Numbered from the stretch's first letter, positions 9,297 through 20,002 are shown. The stretch is DNA of 55,020 bases from Myxococcales bacterium (GCA_023248735.1 JAHFDY010000002.1:1-55020), one strand, 5' to 3'. Translations and numbers: made by a program. The notes: generated by a model not told the origin, from the sequence alone.

Positions 9297-10385
9297 ATGA
9301 CACGATCGGCTTTGGTGGCAGGCGCGTGGCTTTGCCTGGTGGGTTGCAAGCCCGACAGCGGTGAGTCACCACCACCACCCCCTTCTCTGCCAGCGACCAG
9401 CGCAAGCGCGAAAGTCGATCTATGCGCGGGCGGCGGTGGTCAGGTGAAAGACGCGCTGAGCGCACCGTTCTTTGCTCGCAAGGTGTCGACCTTTTGCATC
9501 GACCCTGCCTCTCCTGAGAAAACGTACGGTGAGGGTGGGAAGTTCTCGATGGACGAAGTGTGCACCACCGCATTCGACGGTGAGTGTGAGGTCTACAAGC
9601 GCTTTGGCTTGAAGCGTTTGGTCGAACTTCGGTACATCGACAGCGCGGGCTCAGCCAGCGTTGACATCAAGTTGTCGACCTTCGCCGACGCGGGAGGCGC
9701 GCTCGGGATGTACACGAAGCGTGTGATCGCGGATGGCGATCCGGCTAAGGCGACGGTCAAGCCGCTGGCCGCCGGCGGAAGTGGCGCGATGGGGACGAGC
9801 AACGCCTACGTGTGGAAGGGCGTGTATCTGATCGAGCTGACCTTCAACATGGAAGATCCGAATGCCACGGCTGCAATGATGGCGAAGGCGAGCGAGAAAA
9901 TAACGGGCGCGATTGCGAAAGAGGTCGGCGCAAAACTCACCGGTGAAACAACCTTCCCGTCGACGAGTCTGCTCCCCCAAGCGGGCATGCTTCCGCTTGG
10001 CGTCGAGTTCATGCCAAAGGACGCATTCGGAGTTACAAATTTGGGTCCAACGGCGATCGGCTACTACCAGGAGGGCGACAAGCGATATCGCTTTGTGGCT
10101 GTCACCGGTGACAAAGCCGAGGTCGCAAAGGGTGCCTTTCAGAAACTTCACGCGAAGTCCGGCGTGGCGACCGTCAAAGACCTAGGCGACGAGGCATTTG
10201 CGCTTGTCGTCGACGGTGCCAATAAGACCAAGGCTGACTATGTTTTCGCCCGCAAAGGCAACGTGCTTCTAGGCATTGGTGACGAAGAGTTCGCCCCCGA
10301 ACATGCAAAGCTCTCGCGCGATGACAAGCTCGCGAAGCTCAAGACCGCGCTCGCGGCCGCAGCCCCTGCTTTGCCTAAGAAGTAG
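9297..10385 (+). CDS. Lipoprotein, DUF6599-like
   Basis: MTRSALVAGAWLCLVGCKPDSGE lipobox; YGEGGKFSMDEV...CEVYKRFGLKRLVELRYIDS...ADAGGALGMYTKRV pattern. Confidence 0.6.
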   Translation: MTRSALVAGAWLCLVGCKPDSGESPPPPPSLPATSASAKVDLCAGGGGQVKDALSAPFFARKVSTFCIDPASPEKTYGEGGKFSMDEVCTTAFDGECEVYKRFGLKRLVELRYIDSAGSASVDIKLSTFADAGGALGMYTKRVIADGDPAKATVKPLAAGGSGAMGTSNAYVWKGVYLIELTFNMEDPNATAAMMAKASEKITGAIAKEVGAKLTGETTFPSTSLLPQAGMLPLGVEFMPKDAFGVTNLGPTAIGYYQEGDKRYRFVAVTGDKAEVAKGAFQKLHAKSGVATVKDLGDEAFALVVDGANKTKADYVFARKGNVLLGIGDEEFAPEHAKLSRDDKLAKLKTALAAAAPALPKK

Positions 10386-11310
10386 CCTTGTCTCGCTCAA
10401 AGCAGGAAGGGACGATCGCGAGGCGCTTGCGAACGGACGCAGTGTCGTTGACGAAGCGTGTCGTGACCGGGTCGTGGTAGCCACTTGCAGGCGCAAGTTC
10501 GTCCACATGCGACTGATAGAAGCGAACGATGTTGCCCATCAGGGCCTCGCGTACCCATTTGCCAACGAGCGAGGCCATGCTCACGAGCAGGTTGGATGCG
10601 TCGGCGTCGCGCACCCAACTCACACGACCAAGCCCGGCGATGCGGTACCGACTCGCCGCGCGGCCTTCTTCAAGTGTGGTGTAGGCGTAACCCGATAGGT
10701 GCGAAAACTGGGCTGGATAGCGATCGAACCCTCCGACTTTGCCACACGTCGCATCGATCTCTTCGCCAAATTCCGCGCGCAGAGAGAGCAGCAAGCGTTC
10801 CATTGCGGAGAGATCCATGCGAAAGCGCGAGATACCCCTTTTCGCTTCCCGATTGAGAGCGCTGTTGCAAACGATGACACTCTTGACGGATGCGATACGG
10901 ACGCCACGTTTTTTGAGGCGCGCGAGATCTTTGGTAAGTAAGTTGACCAATGACTCATCGGCCTCAAAGTTTGGTGCCTGCGTCCAACATTGTGCGATGT
11001 GGGTCCGATCCGGGCACAACGCACGAAGCGTGACATCATCATCAAGGGCCAGCGTGTCGAGTAGCTCAGCAGGATTTCTGCAACGCCGACCGAGGCTCGT
11101 CGGGATTGCCCTCGCCCACGCTTCGCCGAGAGCGATCCTGCCGAAGGCGACGAGGTCTTTGCTGTCACCGAGACGCCCCGCGAGTTTCCCTCGTAGCTTC
11201 TTCTCGAGGGCAAGCGCCCCCTTTTCGTCGACTTCGGCCGCAATTGAGGTGACCACCAACGGGCCCAGGCGTGGGCCGAGTCCATTTTCGTCAACACCAA
11301 TCGCGAACAT
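10375..11310 (-). CDS. Divergent RNase HII-like (RNase H fold) protein
   Basis: N-terminus GVDENGLGPRLGPLVVTS and LGDSKDLVAFG parallel RNase HII/HIII DExGRGPxxGP and DSKKL; DASNLLVSMASLVGKWVRE parallels the ASILAKVxRD helix. Confidence 0.6.
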   Translation of the reverse strand: MFAIGVDENGLGPRLGPLVVTSIAAEVDEKGALALEKKLRGKLAGRLGDSKDLVAFGRIALGEAWARAIPTSLGRRCRNPAELLDTLALDDDVTLRALCPDRTHIAQCWTQAPNFEADESLVNLLTKDLARLKKRGVRIASVKSVIVCNSALNREAKRGISRFRMDLSAMERLLLSLRAEFGEEIDATCGKVGGFDRYPAQFSHLSGYAYTTLEEGRAASRYRIAGLGRVSWVRDADASNLLVSMASLVGKWVREALMGNIVRFYQSHVDELAPASGYHDPVTTRFVNDTASVRKRLAIVPSCFERDKATS

Positions 11311-11469
11311 GAGGCTTACCTATGGGTAAGAACCCTACTTACTCGCATTTGGGTGCGGTTGTTCCTTTACACGTTGCTTCTGGCCGTTGACGATACCGAA
11401 CGGGGTGCGTAACTTGCTGCCCCTTCGACGGACCGCGACGATGGATATGCGGCAGGTTGAGCCCGAGGA

Positions 11470-11841
11470 GTGATCGACGTGAACAAGGCAACGCTGAAGA
11501 AGTTCAAGACCATGCTCACTGACAAGCGAGAAGAAATTCTCAGGAAGGCAAAGCTAACGCTCGAGCAAGACATGACGCTCGATACAGATGACCTTCCGGA
11601 TGAGATGGACCTCGCATCAAGCGAGTACCTGCAATCGTTTACGTTTCGCCTGCGAGGTCGTGAAAAGTCGTTCCTCGATAAGATCGACAAGGCGCTCGCG
11701 CGCATCGAAGATGGTTCATTCGGAATGTGCGAAGAGTGCAGCGAGGAGATCGCGATTAAGCGACTGGAAGCGCGGCCTGAGACGACGCTTTGCATCCAGT
11801 GCAAAGAGGATCAAGAGCGCAAAGAAAAGGACTATTCGTAG
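11470..11841 (+). CDS. DksA/TraR-family C4 zinc-finger protein
   Basis: CEECSEEIAIKRLEARPETTLCIQCKEDQE zinc finger after a coiled-coil N-terminus; GTG start. Confidence 0.9.
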   Translation: MIDVNKATLKKFKTMLTDKREEILRKAKLTLEQDMTLDTDDLPDEMDLASSEYLQSFTFRLRGREKSFLDKIDKALARIEDGSFGMCEECSEEIAIKRLEARPETTLCIQCKEDQERKEKDYS

Positions 11842-11865
11842 TCGGCGGCTCGCGCGGCGCCTTCG

Positions 11866-12198
11866 TCAGTGGTCGAGTTCGGTCGCGTCTGTGCTTGCGT
11901 CTTTGGGCGCGTCCGAGATTGCGTCGCGCGTACCTCCGTCAAGGGCGGCCGTGCACGCGGCAATGCAACCGTCCTTCTTCGCCGCGCATAGCGCTTCGGT
12001 CAGCTGAGTGTCGTGCATGAACTCGTGGCACTTGTCGGCCTCTTCGCTGAACTCAGCCGCGGCGACGCAAAGATCGTGGAACGCCTGACACGATGGCGGA
12101 AGGGCGTGCTCGGCGTCTGAGCTTGCGTCGAGATTGGCTGCAGTGACTGAGCAGCCGGCGAGCGAGGCAAGCAGCGCGGAAAGAAGGATCGATCTCAT
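11866..12198 (-). CDS. Small Cys-rich lipoprotein
   Basis: MRSILLSALLASLAGCSVTAANLDASSDAEH with Asp/Ala linkers at both ends and several Cys. Confidence 0.65.
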   Translation of the reverse strand: MRSILLSALLASLAGCSVTAANLDASSDAEHALPPSCQAFHDLCVAAAEFSEEADKCHEFMHDTQLTEALCAAKKDGCIAACTAALDGGTRDAISDAPKDASTDATELDH

Positions 12199-12273
12199 GC
12201 CCAAATGAATGCGGCAGTCGGCGTGTGATCTCAATTATTGACGAGTGCGTGCGACGATTCACCGCACCGAACA

Positions 12274-15066
12274 TCATCCCAAAAGCGGTCGCAAAAATCG
12301 ACCGGTGTGCGAGCGCCGCTCCGCTGCGATCGCGTGTGGCGTGCCCGCCGCCACGAGTTGTCCGCCACCGTCGCCACCCTCGGGACCAAGGTCGATGATC
12401 CAGTCGGCGCAGGCCATCACCTCGAGGTTGTGTTCCACGACGATGATGCTGTTGCCCTGGTCGCGTAGTTCGAAAAGAGCGTCGAGCAACACCTGGATAT
12501 CGCCGAAATGCAGGCCTGTCGTGGGCTCGTCGAGAACGTAAAGCGTCTTGCCGGTTGCTCTCTTCGACAACTCGGTTGCGAGTTTGAGGCGTTGCGCCTC
12601 GCCACCGGAGAGGGTTGGTGCGCCTTGGCCGAGCGAGATGTACCCGAGTCCGACACGACGCATCGCAACTAACTTTTCGGCCAACTTCGGAAACGAACTA
12701 AACATGTCGACAGCGTCATCGACAGAGAGGCTAAGTGCGTCGGCAATCGTGAGGCCGCGGTACTTGACCTCGAGCGTTTCGCGTCCGTATCGAAGACCGT
12801 CGCATGTGTCACATGTCACAAACACGTCGGGCAAGAAGTTCATGTCGACGCGAAGGACGCCTTCGCCTTGGCATGCTTCGCAACGACCGCCCTTAACGTT
12901 GAATGAAAAGCGTCCCGATTTGTAACCGCGTGCGCGCGCTTCTGGCGTGGCTGCGAAAATGTCCCGCAACAACGTGAACGCGCCAGTAAATGTTGCGGGG
13001 TTCGATCGCGGCGTGCGACCAATCGGCGCCTGTGAAATGGAAACCACTTTGTCAATCTGTTCAAGCCCAGTGATGCGTTCAAAGTCACCTTGTGGCCTGA
13101 GAGAACCGAGTGCGTAACTTTGCGCAGCCGGCAGCAGGGTGTCCATGACGAGCGTGGACTTGCCGCTGCCCGAAACGCCGGACACGACAACGAAAAGGCC
13201 TAGTGGAAAGGAGGCGGTTACGTTTTGCAGATTGTGCGAGCGCGCACCGACGATATCGATCGCATGCTTTCCTGGCGCCCTTCGCGACGAAGGCGACGTG
13301 ATCGTCTTTTTGCCGGCGAGCCACGGTCCTGTGATCGAGGCGTCCGACGCCATGAGTTCGGCAGGGGTACCTTGCGCGATGATGCGTCCGCCATTTGCTC
13401 CGGCGCCTGGACCGATATCGACGACGTAATCGGCCGCAAGGACCGCCTCCTTGTCGTGCTCGACCACGATGACGCTGTTGCCAAGATCGCGGAGACGTTT
13501 CTGTGCGGCGATGAGGCGCTCGTTGTCGCGTGCATGGAGTCCCACCGAGGGCTCGTCGAGCACATAGAGGACGCCGACGAGGCCCGATCCGAGCTGCGTA
13601 GCAAGCCTGATGCGCTGGCCTTCGCCATTGGACAACGTTTCGGTTGTGCGATCGAGCCCAAGATACTCGAGACCCACATCCGTCAAGAACCCTACGCGAA
13701 GGCGAATCGCGTGGAGCAATGGTTCTCCCACGGCAGCGAGGTTCGCGGGCAGGTGAGTGTCTTGAAAGGTCCGCAGGTGATCGATCAATCGCTTGAGGGG
13801 CATCGAAGAGAGATCGGCAACGTTGCGCTCGCCGATTCGCACGGCAAGCGCTTCTCTTCTGAGGCGCGTGCCCTTGCACGTCGAACAGGTGCGAACCATG
13901 GTGAATCGCTCCGCATCCGGACGATCGTCGTCGCCTTCCTCGCCCTCGCCGCCTCGTCCCTGGAGCTCCGCTTGCAGGGTAGGGACGATGCCAATGTAGC
14001 TCTTCTTGTTACGTTTTGGCGCGCCGTGCAAGATCGCGTTTCGCACCGTGTCGTCGAGGGCTCGCCATGGCACATCGGGATTGACGCCGAGCGCGTCTAC
14101 GCAGCGCGCAAGCTCGGTCGCATACACGACGGTGCCGCGCTTGCCCCATGCAGCGATGGCGCCTGCGCGCAGCGTGGACTTTGGATCGCTGATGACACGC
14201 TCGATGTCGACGATGCGCTCGCTGCCAAGTCCGTCACAGGTAGGACATGCGCCGTAGGGGCTGTTGAACGAAAAGAGGCGGGGTTCAATCTCGGGCATCG
14301 AGATGCCACACTTTGCGCATGCAAATCGTTGACTCAGCAAGAACGCCTCGCTGCCTTCGCGATCCACAAGCAACGCGCCTTCTCCCATACGCAGGGCGAG
14401 CTCAACACTGTCCGTGAGTCGCGAGAGAATTCCGTCCTTGATCACAATGCGATCGACGATGACATCGAGGTTGTGCGGCTTGTTGCGTTCGGGAACGATG
14501 TCATCGCTAAGATCGACCATGGTGCCGTCGATGCGCGCTCGAACGAATCCCTCACGACGCAAGCGATCGATTTCGAGTTTCAACTCGCCTTTTCGTGATC
14601 GACAAATGGGCGCCAGCAGTTGCACCTTCGAGCCAGGCGGCAAACCCGCAACGCGGTCGACCATCGCTTGCACCGTTTGCGCTTCGATGCGATCACCACA
14701 ATTTGGGCAGTGAGGTACGCCCGCGCGCGCAAAGAGCAGTCGAAGATAATCGGCAATTTCGGTGACAGTTCCGACGGTTGACCGTGGTGACTTACCGAGT
14801 GGCTTTTGCTCGATGGCGATCGATGGCGAGAGGCCTTCGATGCGTTCGACCGCTGGCTTCTTGAGCCGTTCGAGGAACTGCCTCGCGTACGCGCTCAGCG
14901 ATTCGACGTAGCGACGCTGCCCCTCGGCGTAGATCGTGTCGAAGGCAAGCGTCGACTTGCCCGATCCGCTCGGGCCGGTAAACACAACCAATTTGCCCCG
15001 TGGAATCCGCAACGAGACGTTCTTTAGGTTGTGCTCGGTCGCGCCGACGATGACGAGATCGTCCAC
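12274..15066 (-). CDS. uvrA: Excinuclease ABC subunit A
   Basis: GTG start giving [65 protein letters not shown]; zinc-finger CX2C pairs; two ABC signatures ([26 protein letters not shown]). Confidence 0.97.
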   Translation of the reverse strand: MDDLVIVGATEHNLKNVSLRIPRGKLVVFTGPSGSGKSTLAFDTIYAEGQRRYVESLSAYARQFLERLKKPAVERIEGLSPSIAIEQKPLGKSPRSTVGTVTEIADYLRLLFARAGVPHCPNCGDRIEAQTVQAMVDRVAGLPPGSKVQLLAPICRSRKGELKLEIDRLRREGFVRARIDGTMVDLSDDIVPERNKPHNLDVIVDRIVIKDGILSRLTDSVELALRMGEGALLVDREGSEAFLLSQRFACAKCGISMPEIEPRLFSFNSPYGACPTCDGLGSERIVDIERVISDPKSTLRAGAIAAWGKRGTVVYATELARCVDALGVNPDVPWRALDDTVRNAILHGAPKRNKKSYIGIVPTLQAELQGRGGEGEEGDDDRPDAERFTMVRTCSTCKGTRLRREALAVRIGERNVADLSSMPLKRLIDHLRTFQDTHLPANLAAVGEPLLHAIRLRVGFLTDVGLEYLGLDRTTETLSNGEGQRIRLATQLGSGLVGVLYVLDEPSVGLHARDNERLIAAQKRLRDLGNSVIVVEHDKEAVLAADYVVDIGPGAGANGGRIIAQGTPAELMASDASITGPWLAGKKTITSPSSRRAPGKHAIDIVGARSHNLQNVTASFPLGLFVVVSGVSGSGKSTLVMDTLLPAAQSYALGSLRPQGDFERITGLEQIDKVVSISQAPIGRTPRSNPATFTGAFTLLRDIFAATPEARARGYKSGRFSFNVKGGRCEACQGEGVLRVDMNFLPDVFVTCDTCDGLRYGRETLEVKYRGLTIADALSLSVDDAVDMFSSFPKLAEKLVAMRRVGLGYISLGQGAPTLSGGEAQRLKLATELSKRATGKTLYVLDEPTTGLHFGDIQVLLDALFELRDQGNSIIVVEHNLEVMACADWIIDLGPEGGDGGGQLVAAGTPHAIAAERRSHTGRFLRPLLG

Positions 15067-15308
15067 ACCCGCACGCCTAACACAGTTCAACGACACGTGC
15101 GTCGCGCTCGTTTTTTTGCCGCACTGGAGGGTCCTCCGTGCAGTCCCCCGTCGCTCCTGCTCCACATAGCGAAGTGAACGGATGCGCACACGCGCGAGCA
15201 GGAAACCGCTCAGGGAGCGCGGTTGCCTGGTGCGTCTTTGTGGGCATGCTCGTCCTTGCACGGTTGCGACGAAAAGCTGAAATGGCGTGATACGCTTCGC
15301 TGAACGGA

Positions 15309-18300
15309 ATGCTCAAAGTCGAATGCGAGGCCTGCAAGGCGCCGTACCAAGTCGATGAGCGACGGGTTCCCGCCACGGGGCTTAAGATGCGTTGCCCGAA
15401 GTGTGGGCACTCATTCTTGGTCACGGCATCGGGAACTGCGCCGCCTCCTGCCGTGAAACGATCGGTGGCGCCTCCTCCCCGCGCTGCCATGCCATCGGAC
15501 TTTCCGTCTGCGCTTCGATCGCGGGACGTGGATGTTTCCGCGTCTGATTTGCCGGACGTCGCTTCCGCAAAACGGTCGCCTTCGCTCGCGCCACCCGCGT
15601 CCTCGCCGCCACCGCTGTTTGCATCAGACTTGCCCGCCCCTCGAGCGGCGAAGCCAGCGACTCTGCCCCCCTTGGCACCCTCGAGGATGACCGCGGATCT
15701 TCCCGCGTCACGCGGCGCTACGGACCTGCCTGCGCGATCGAGGAAGGCACAGGATTTTTCCGATCTTCCGGTTGTGTTGGGCAACGACGCGCCGTTGCCC
15801 GCCGTCGTGGGCGCGGACCTTCCGGCGAGAACGGAGGCAGGCTTGCCTTCGATTTCGCATGGCGGCATGGCATCAAAGGGCGGCGCTTTCGGCGATATCG
15901 AGTTGCCAGTCGTTCAAGAGAATTTGCCAAGTTCGAAGGCCAATTCCCGCCGATCGGTTCCGCCTCGTTCCGACCCGTTTGGCGATTTTGGCGAACTCGA
16001 TTTGCCATCTGAGGACTCCGGCGCCGGTTTCGACGAGCCCCCGCGCGTACACACTGATCGCGCCGACCGAGCGAAGCGCCCCTCGCTCTTGCCTGCGGAT
16101 TTTCTCGCCGGTGTTACCCCAGCGCCCCCCTTTGTGGGCTCCGATAGCGTGCCGCCACCATCGCCCTCGGAGCGTCCCGGCGGTGGCGCATCGCGTGCGG
16201 GAGGCATGGGATTTGGCGAGGTTGATCTTGGCGGCGGAGAAGGCACGGGTGTGTCGCGTCTCTCGCTCGAGGCGCAAATTCCAGAGCAGACTGCCGGCGG
16301 CTCGACCGTTCCGGACTTGTTCGCACCGGCGCCCTTGTCAGTTCCGCCGGGCGAGGCGAATTTCGATCCAGGTGCGCCCGCGATCGAAGCGTCGATCCCC
16401 TCCGCGTCTCGCCCCAGAGCGGCATCGCTTACACCACCGAGACCGAAACCTAAGCGAACCAAGCGAGCAGCATCTCTCGCGTTGCTAACGCTCGCGCTCG
16501 CGGGTGGCGCGTCGCTCCAGCTTACGAGGCACGGAGCCTTCGGTTATCTGTTCGTTTCAGATCTGGTTAGGGCGGGCGACTATCAACGCGCCGAGGTCGA
16601 CGCCATTGGGCGAATGAGCGAGGCGCTTGCGTCCGACACGTACGATCAAGCGCGTGCGAGCGTCGACGATCTGATGCGCGTGCAATCTTCGATGCCCCGC
16701 GCCGAAGGTCTTGCCGCACTGGCTGCGTTTGAGGAATTTTTGATGATCGCGCGGTTCGGGCCCGACCCAAAAGTGAGCAATCGTGGATCGGTTTTGCTTA
16801 AGGCCCAAACCAGCGACAGGCCGATTCGTTTTCGTACCGCTGCGTTGGCCGCTGATGGCGCGGCGCATGGCGAGCTTGAAAAGGCGCGAAAGGGGCTCGA
16901 GCCCGCGGTGCGTGAACACGCTTCGGGTGACAAGCGATTCGTTCGGGAACTTGACGTTCTTAGTGGCGAAGTCGCCCTTGCGGCGCGGGACTACAAAAGC
17001 GCCCTCGCGTCGTTCGCCAGCGCGCAAACGGCCAAGTCGGATGCGCGCGCATCGTTTGGTCTAGCGCGAGCGAAGTGGGGGACGGGCGATCGCGACGGCG
17101 CAATTGTGGCGATCGAACAGACGCTCAAATTGTCGCCGAAGCACGTCGGTGCCCGTGTGCTCCGCGCGACGATCGCCGAAAATCGCGAAGGCGAAGAGGC
17201 GCTCGGAAACGAGCAGCTTGCAGGGGTGCTCGACGGTCCTCAGCGAGCGCTCGCGGCTCCGCACGAATTGGCCGAGGCCTATGCGACACGCGGGTGGCTT
17301 GCGCTCAACCGCGGCGCGCTTGTGGAGGCACGCCCTGCACTTGAGGACGCGCTGAAGCTGAATCCGAGAAGTGTTCGCGCACTGCGTGGCCAGGGCGAAC
17401 TCTTCATCCGTGAGGGCCGCTACACCGAGGCCCTCACGCGTTTCGAGACCGCGCTACAGGCCGGTGCGTTTGCACCTGAGACGGTTGCCGATGTCGCGCG
17501 TGCGCTGCTGAAACTCGAACGCTTGCAAGATGCGAAGAAACGTCTTTCAGAAGGCGTCGAGAAGTTTCCCAACCATCCGACTCTTCTCGCGCTCATGGGG
17601 CAAGTTGAGCAGCACCTCGGCAACCTTCCCGCGGCCGAAATGCGATTTCAGGCGGCGATTGCGGCCGTTGATGCGTCACGTCGCGATGCGATTTTCCCAT
17701 TCGTCGCGCTCTCGGGCTACCTCTCGGCACGAGGGCAACCAAAAGAGGCAGAAGCCGTTCTACAAGACGCGCGAAAGAAGCTGCCCGATTCTGCGGCGCT
17801 CCAAAAGGCGTTTGGCGAAGTCGCTGAAGCGCAGAGCGATCTCGAGCGCGCGCTTACGCACTATAAGGGTGCGCTCTCGCGCGAGCCGACAGACTTGGCA
17901 ACGCGTTTTCGCGTTGCGATTGTGCTCCGGAGGCTCCGTCGGTTTGACGAAGCAGCGAAGGAGTTCGAGAAAATCGATCTCGCCGATAAGGACTTTCCGG
18001 GCCTTGCCGTAGAACGCGGCCTCTTGTTCGAAGCAAGCGGTCAAGTGGAGCGCGCGATTGATGCGTTCAAAGCCGCGCTCGAGAAGGCGCCGAGCGATCT
18101 CGACCTGCAGTTGCGAGTGGGTAGCGCCTACGTGACGATCGGCCGCTCGACCGAGGCGCTCGGTATGCTCAATAAGGTTCTCGAGCAGCGACCGCAGAGC
18201 GCCGAAGTGAATCACTTTGTTGGTCGCGCACACATGCTGCGCGGTCGCGAAGGCGAGACCGAAGCGTTGCGCTTTCTCAAGCGCGCCGTCGACCTCGATC

Positions 18301-18896
18301 CGAACCGTGCTGAGTACCACCTCTACTTCGGGTGGGCCGCAAACGACGCCACGCCGCCGCAACTTACGGTGGCTCGCGAAGAGATCGACAAGGCACTCGC
18401 GCTCGATCAGCGTCTGTGCGACGGCTACTGGCAGCGCGGCGTGTTCGAGCGCAAGGCGGGTACGGTCAATGATGCGCTCAAGGACCTGAAGCACGCGCTC
18501 GAACTGTGCCCCACGCGCTACGAAATCTACGGCTCGCTCGCCGAGCTTTACGAAGATCGCAACGAGGTACCCTCCGCCATTGGCGCATGGGCAACCGCGA
18601 TGCGAGCACCGATAGCGAAGCCCTTTTGGCACTACCGATACGGTCGCCTTCTCTCAGAGCATGGCAAGGCGGGTGAAGCCGGCCCTCACTTCGAGGCTGC
18701 ATCAAAAGGACTCGAAAGCGTGACGCCGAAGCCGGCGTGGTTCGTCCCACTCGAGTTCCATCTTGGAGAAACGTTTGCGCATGCTGGGAAGAAGCAAGAA
18801 GCGCTCGCTCACTACGGCAAGTACCTAGAGCTAGCGCCCTCCACCGATCCGGACCGCAAGACGGCGCAGAGGTATGTCGACGACGCGAGTCGATGA
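15309..18896 (+). CDS. MJ0042-type zinc-ribbon protein with long linker, TM segment and TPR repeats
   Basis: MLKVECEACKAPYQVDERRVPATGLKMRCPKCGHSFLV; hydrophobic RAASLALLTLALAGGASL; many TPR-like repeats (EALTRFETALQAGAFAPETVADVARALLKL etc.). Confidence 0.85.
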   Translation: MLKVECEACKAPYQVDERRVPATGLKMRCPKCGHSFLVTASGTAPPPAVKRSVAPPPRAAMPSDFPSALRSRDVDVSASDLPDVASAKRSPSLAPPASSPPPLFASDLPAPRAAKPATLPPLAPSRMTADLPASRGATDLPARSRKAQDFSDLPVVLGNDAPLPAVVGADLPARTEAGLPSISHGGMASKGGAFGDIELPVVQENLPSSKANSRRSVPPRSDPFGDFGELDLPSEDSGAGFDEPPRVHTDRADRAKRPSLLPADFLAGVTPAPPFVGSDSVPPPSPSERPGGGASRAGGMGFGEVDLGGGEGTGVSRLSLEAQIPEQTAGGSTVPDLFAPAPLSVPPGEANFDPGAPAIEASIPSASRPRAASLTPPRPKPKRTKRAASLALLTLALAGGASLQLTRHGAFGYLFVSDLVRAGDYQRAEVDAIGRMSEALASDTYDQARASVDDLMRVQSSMPRAEGLAALAAFEEFLMIARFGPDPKVSNRGSVLLKAQTSDRPIRFRTAALAADGAAHGELEKARKGLEPAVREHASGDKRFVRELDVLSGEVALAARDYKSALASFASAQTAKSDARASFGLARAKWGTGDRDGAIVAIEQTLKLSPKHVGARVLRATIAENREGEEALGNEQLAGVLDGPQRALAAPHELAEAYATRGWLALNRGALVEARPALEDALKLNPRSVRALRGQGELFIREGRYTEALTRFETALQAGAFAPETVADVARALLKLERLQDAKKRLSEGVEKFPNHPTLLALMGQVEQHLGNLPAAEMRFQAAIAAVDASRRDAIFPFVALSGYLSARGQPKEAEAVLQDARKKLPDSAALQKAFGEVAEAQSDLERALTHYKGALSREPTDLATRFRVAIVLRRLRRFDEAAKEFEKIDLADKDFPGLAVERGLLFEASGQVERAIDAFKAALEKAPSDLDLQLRVGSAYVTIGRSTEALGMLNKVLEQRPQSAEVNHFVGRAHMLRGREGETEALRFLKRAVDLDPNRAEYHLYFGWAANDATPPQLTVAREEIDKALALDQRLCDGYWQRGVFERKAGTVNDALKDLKHALELCPTRYEIYGSLAELYEDRNEVPSAIGAWATAMRAPIAKPFWHYRYGRLLSEHGKAGEAGPHFEAASKGLESVTPKPAWFVPLEFHLGETFAHAGKKQEALAHYGKYLELAPSTDPDRKTAQRYVDDASR

Positions 18897-18940
18897 ACCG
18901 CGATCGATCCGGGCCTCAAACCCTTTCGTGGGCCGACGCG

Positions 18941-20002
18941 TTATTTGGGATTCTTCAGCTTGAGCTTGGTAAACTCGTGCTTGAAGTGAAGGCGATCGCC
19001 AACTTCGGAAGCGTAGAGGTCGCTCGTCATGAGGATATGGCCGATCAACTTTTCGACCTTCTTCTCATCGGCAACGTACACATCGTAGATCGTGAAGCCT
19101 GACTTCACCTTTGACGCCAAAGACACTCGGAAATCGCGATCGTCGTCCGCCGCGATCAAATTGTGAGTGGTCGTCGGTGCGCGAAACACAAGGTGATGGG
19201 GCTCCTTGGTAGGTTGCGCTTCGCTGGTTCCGTCGGACTTCGTCCCCATGAGGCTAGCGAGCGAGAGGCGATTCCAATCGTCTGGCGGTGTGAAGTGCTT
19301 GTCGATCGCCCACTTCAGAAATTTCCCACCCGCTGTGACTGGCGTTACCGCGAACGTCGTCTTGAGATCCGGCGCAAAGAATGCGTGGGTGTCGGATTTT
19401 TTGTCGTCAACATTGACTGCGCCGTCAAGGGCGTGCAACGCGACGAGGTTGACCGAGGGCTTTCCGTCGACAAAGAACTTGAGCCCCATCGAGGGATTGA
19501 GGGCCGGCTTAAAATCACGACCTTCCGAGAAGGCAACCGTCAGTGACAGCCTTACGAGCCCCTCGGCAGGCTGCGAAAATATGCCCGTCATTCCATTGGA
19601 TGCAGAGGGTACGAAACGGATGGTCCCCGCGACACCACGGCGATGTGTACCCTTCTCGCGCGTCGACGACATGACGTCCGTATCTGCTGCCATCAAGTAG
19701 TTGAGGTAGTCGGGCTTGGTCGCCATGCGATTGGCCAACATCGCCTTCTTGGCGATCGTGTGCTTCTCGGGATAGTTCGGCAGCTGTCCTTCGGCGTACT
19801 TCGTCGCCGTGATGAGCTTGAGCAATTCGGCCTGTTTCGCGGGCGCCGTCTTCGTCACGTAGTCTGCGCCAAGATCGACAACGATCGGCTTGACGAGAAC
19901 GCCACCCAAAGTTCCTGGCGGCTCAACGCCTTCGGCGTGGGCAATCCCGGACAAAGCCGCCAGCACGACACTCGCGCTAAGCACTGTCTGAAGGCATCTC
20001 AT
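18941..20002 (-). CDS. Secreted protein of unknown function, weak resemblance to catalase-like family
   Basis: Signal peptide MRCLQTVLSASVVLAALSGIAHA; THRRGVAGTIRFVPS...GIFSQPAEGLVRLSLTVAFS...MGLKFFVDGKPSVNLVAL. Confidence 0.5.
   Translation of the reverse strand: MRCLQTVLSASVVLAALSGIAHAEGVEPPGTLGGVLVKPIVVDLGADYVTKTAPAKQAELLKLITATKYAEGQLPNYPEKHTIAKKAMLANRMATKPDYLNYLMAADTDVMSSTREKGTHRRGVAGTIRFVPSASNGMTGIFSQPAEGLVRLSLTVAFSEGRDFKPALNPSMGLKFFVDGKPSVNLVALHALDGAVNVDDKKSDTHAFFAPDLKTTFAVTPVTAGGKFLKWAIDKHFTPPDDWNRLSLASLMGTKSDGTSEAQPTKEPHHLVFRAPTTTHNLIAADDDRDFRVSLASKVKSGFTIYDVYVADEKKVEKLIGHILMTSDLYASEVGDRLHFKHEFTKLKLKNPK

Noticed and set aside
13085-13879. 264-aa minus-strand ORF
   Set aside because: Overlaps uvrA in another frame on the same strand; Arg-rich, no domain.
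13225-14598. 457-aa plus-strand ORF
   Set aside because: Antisense to uvrA, whose motifs are unmistakable.
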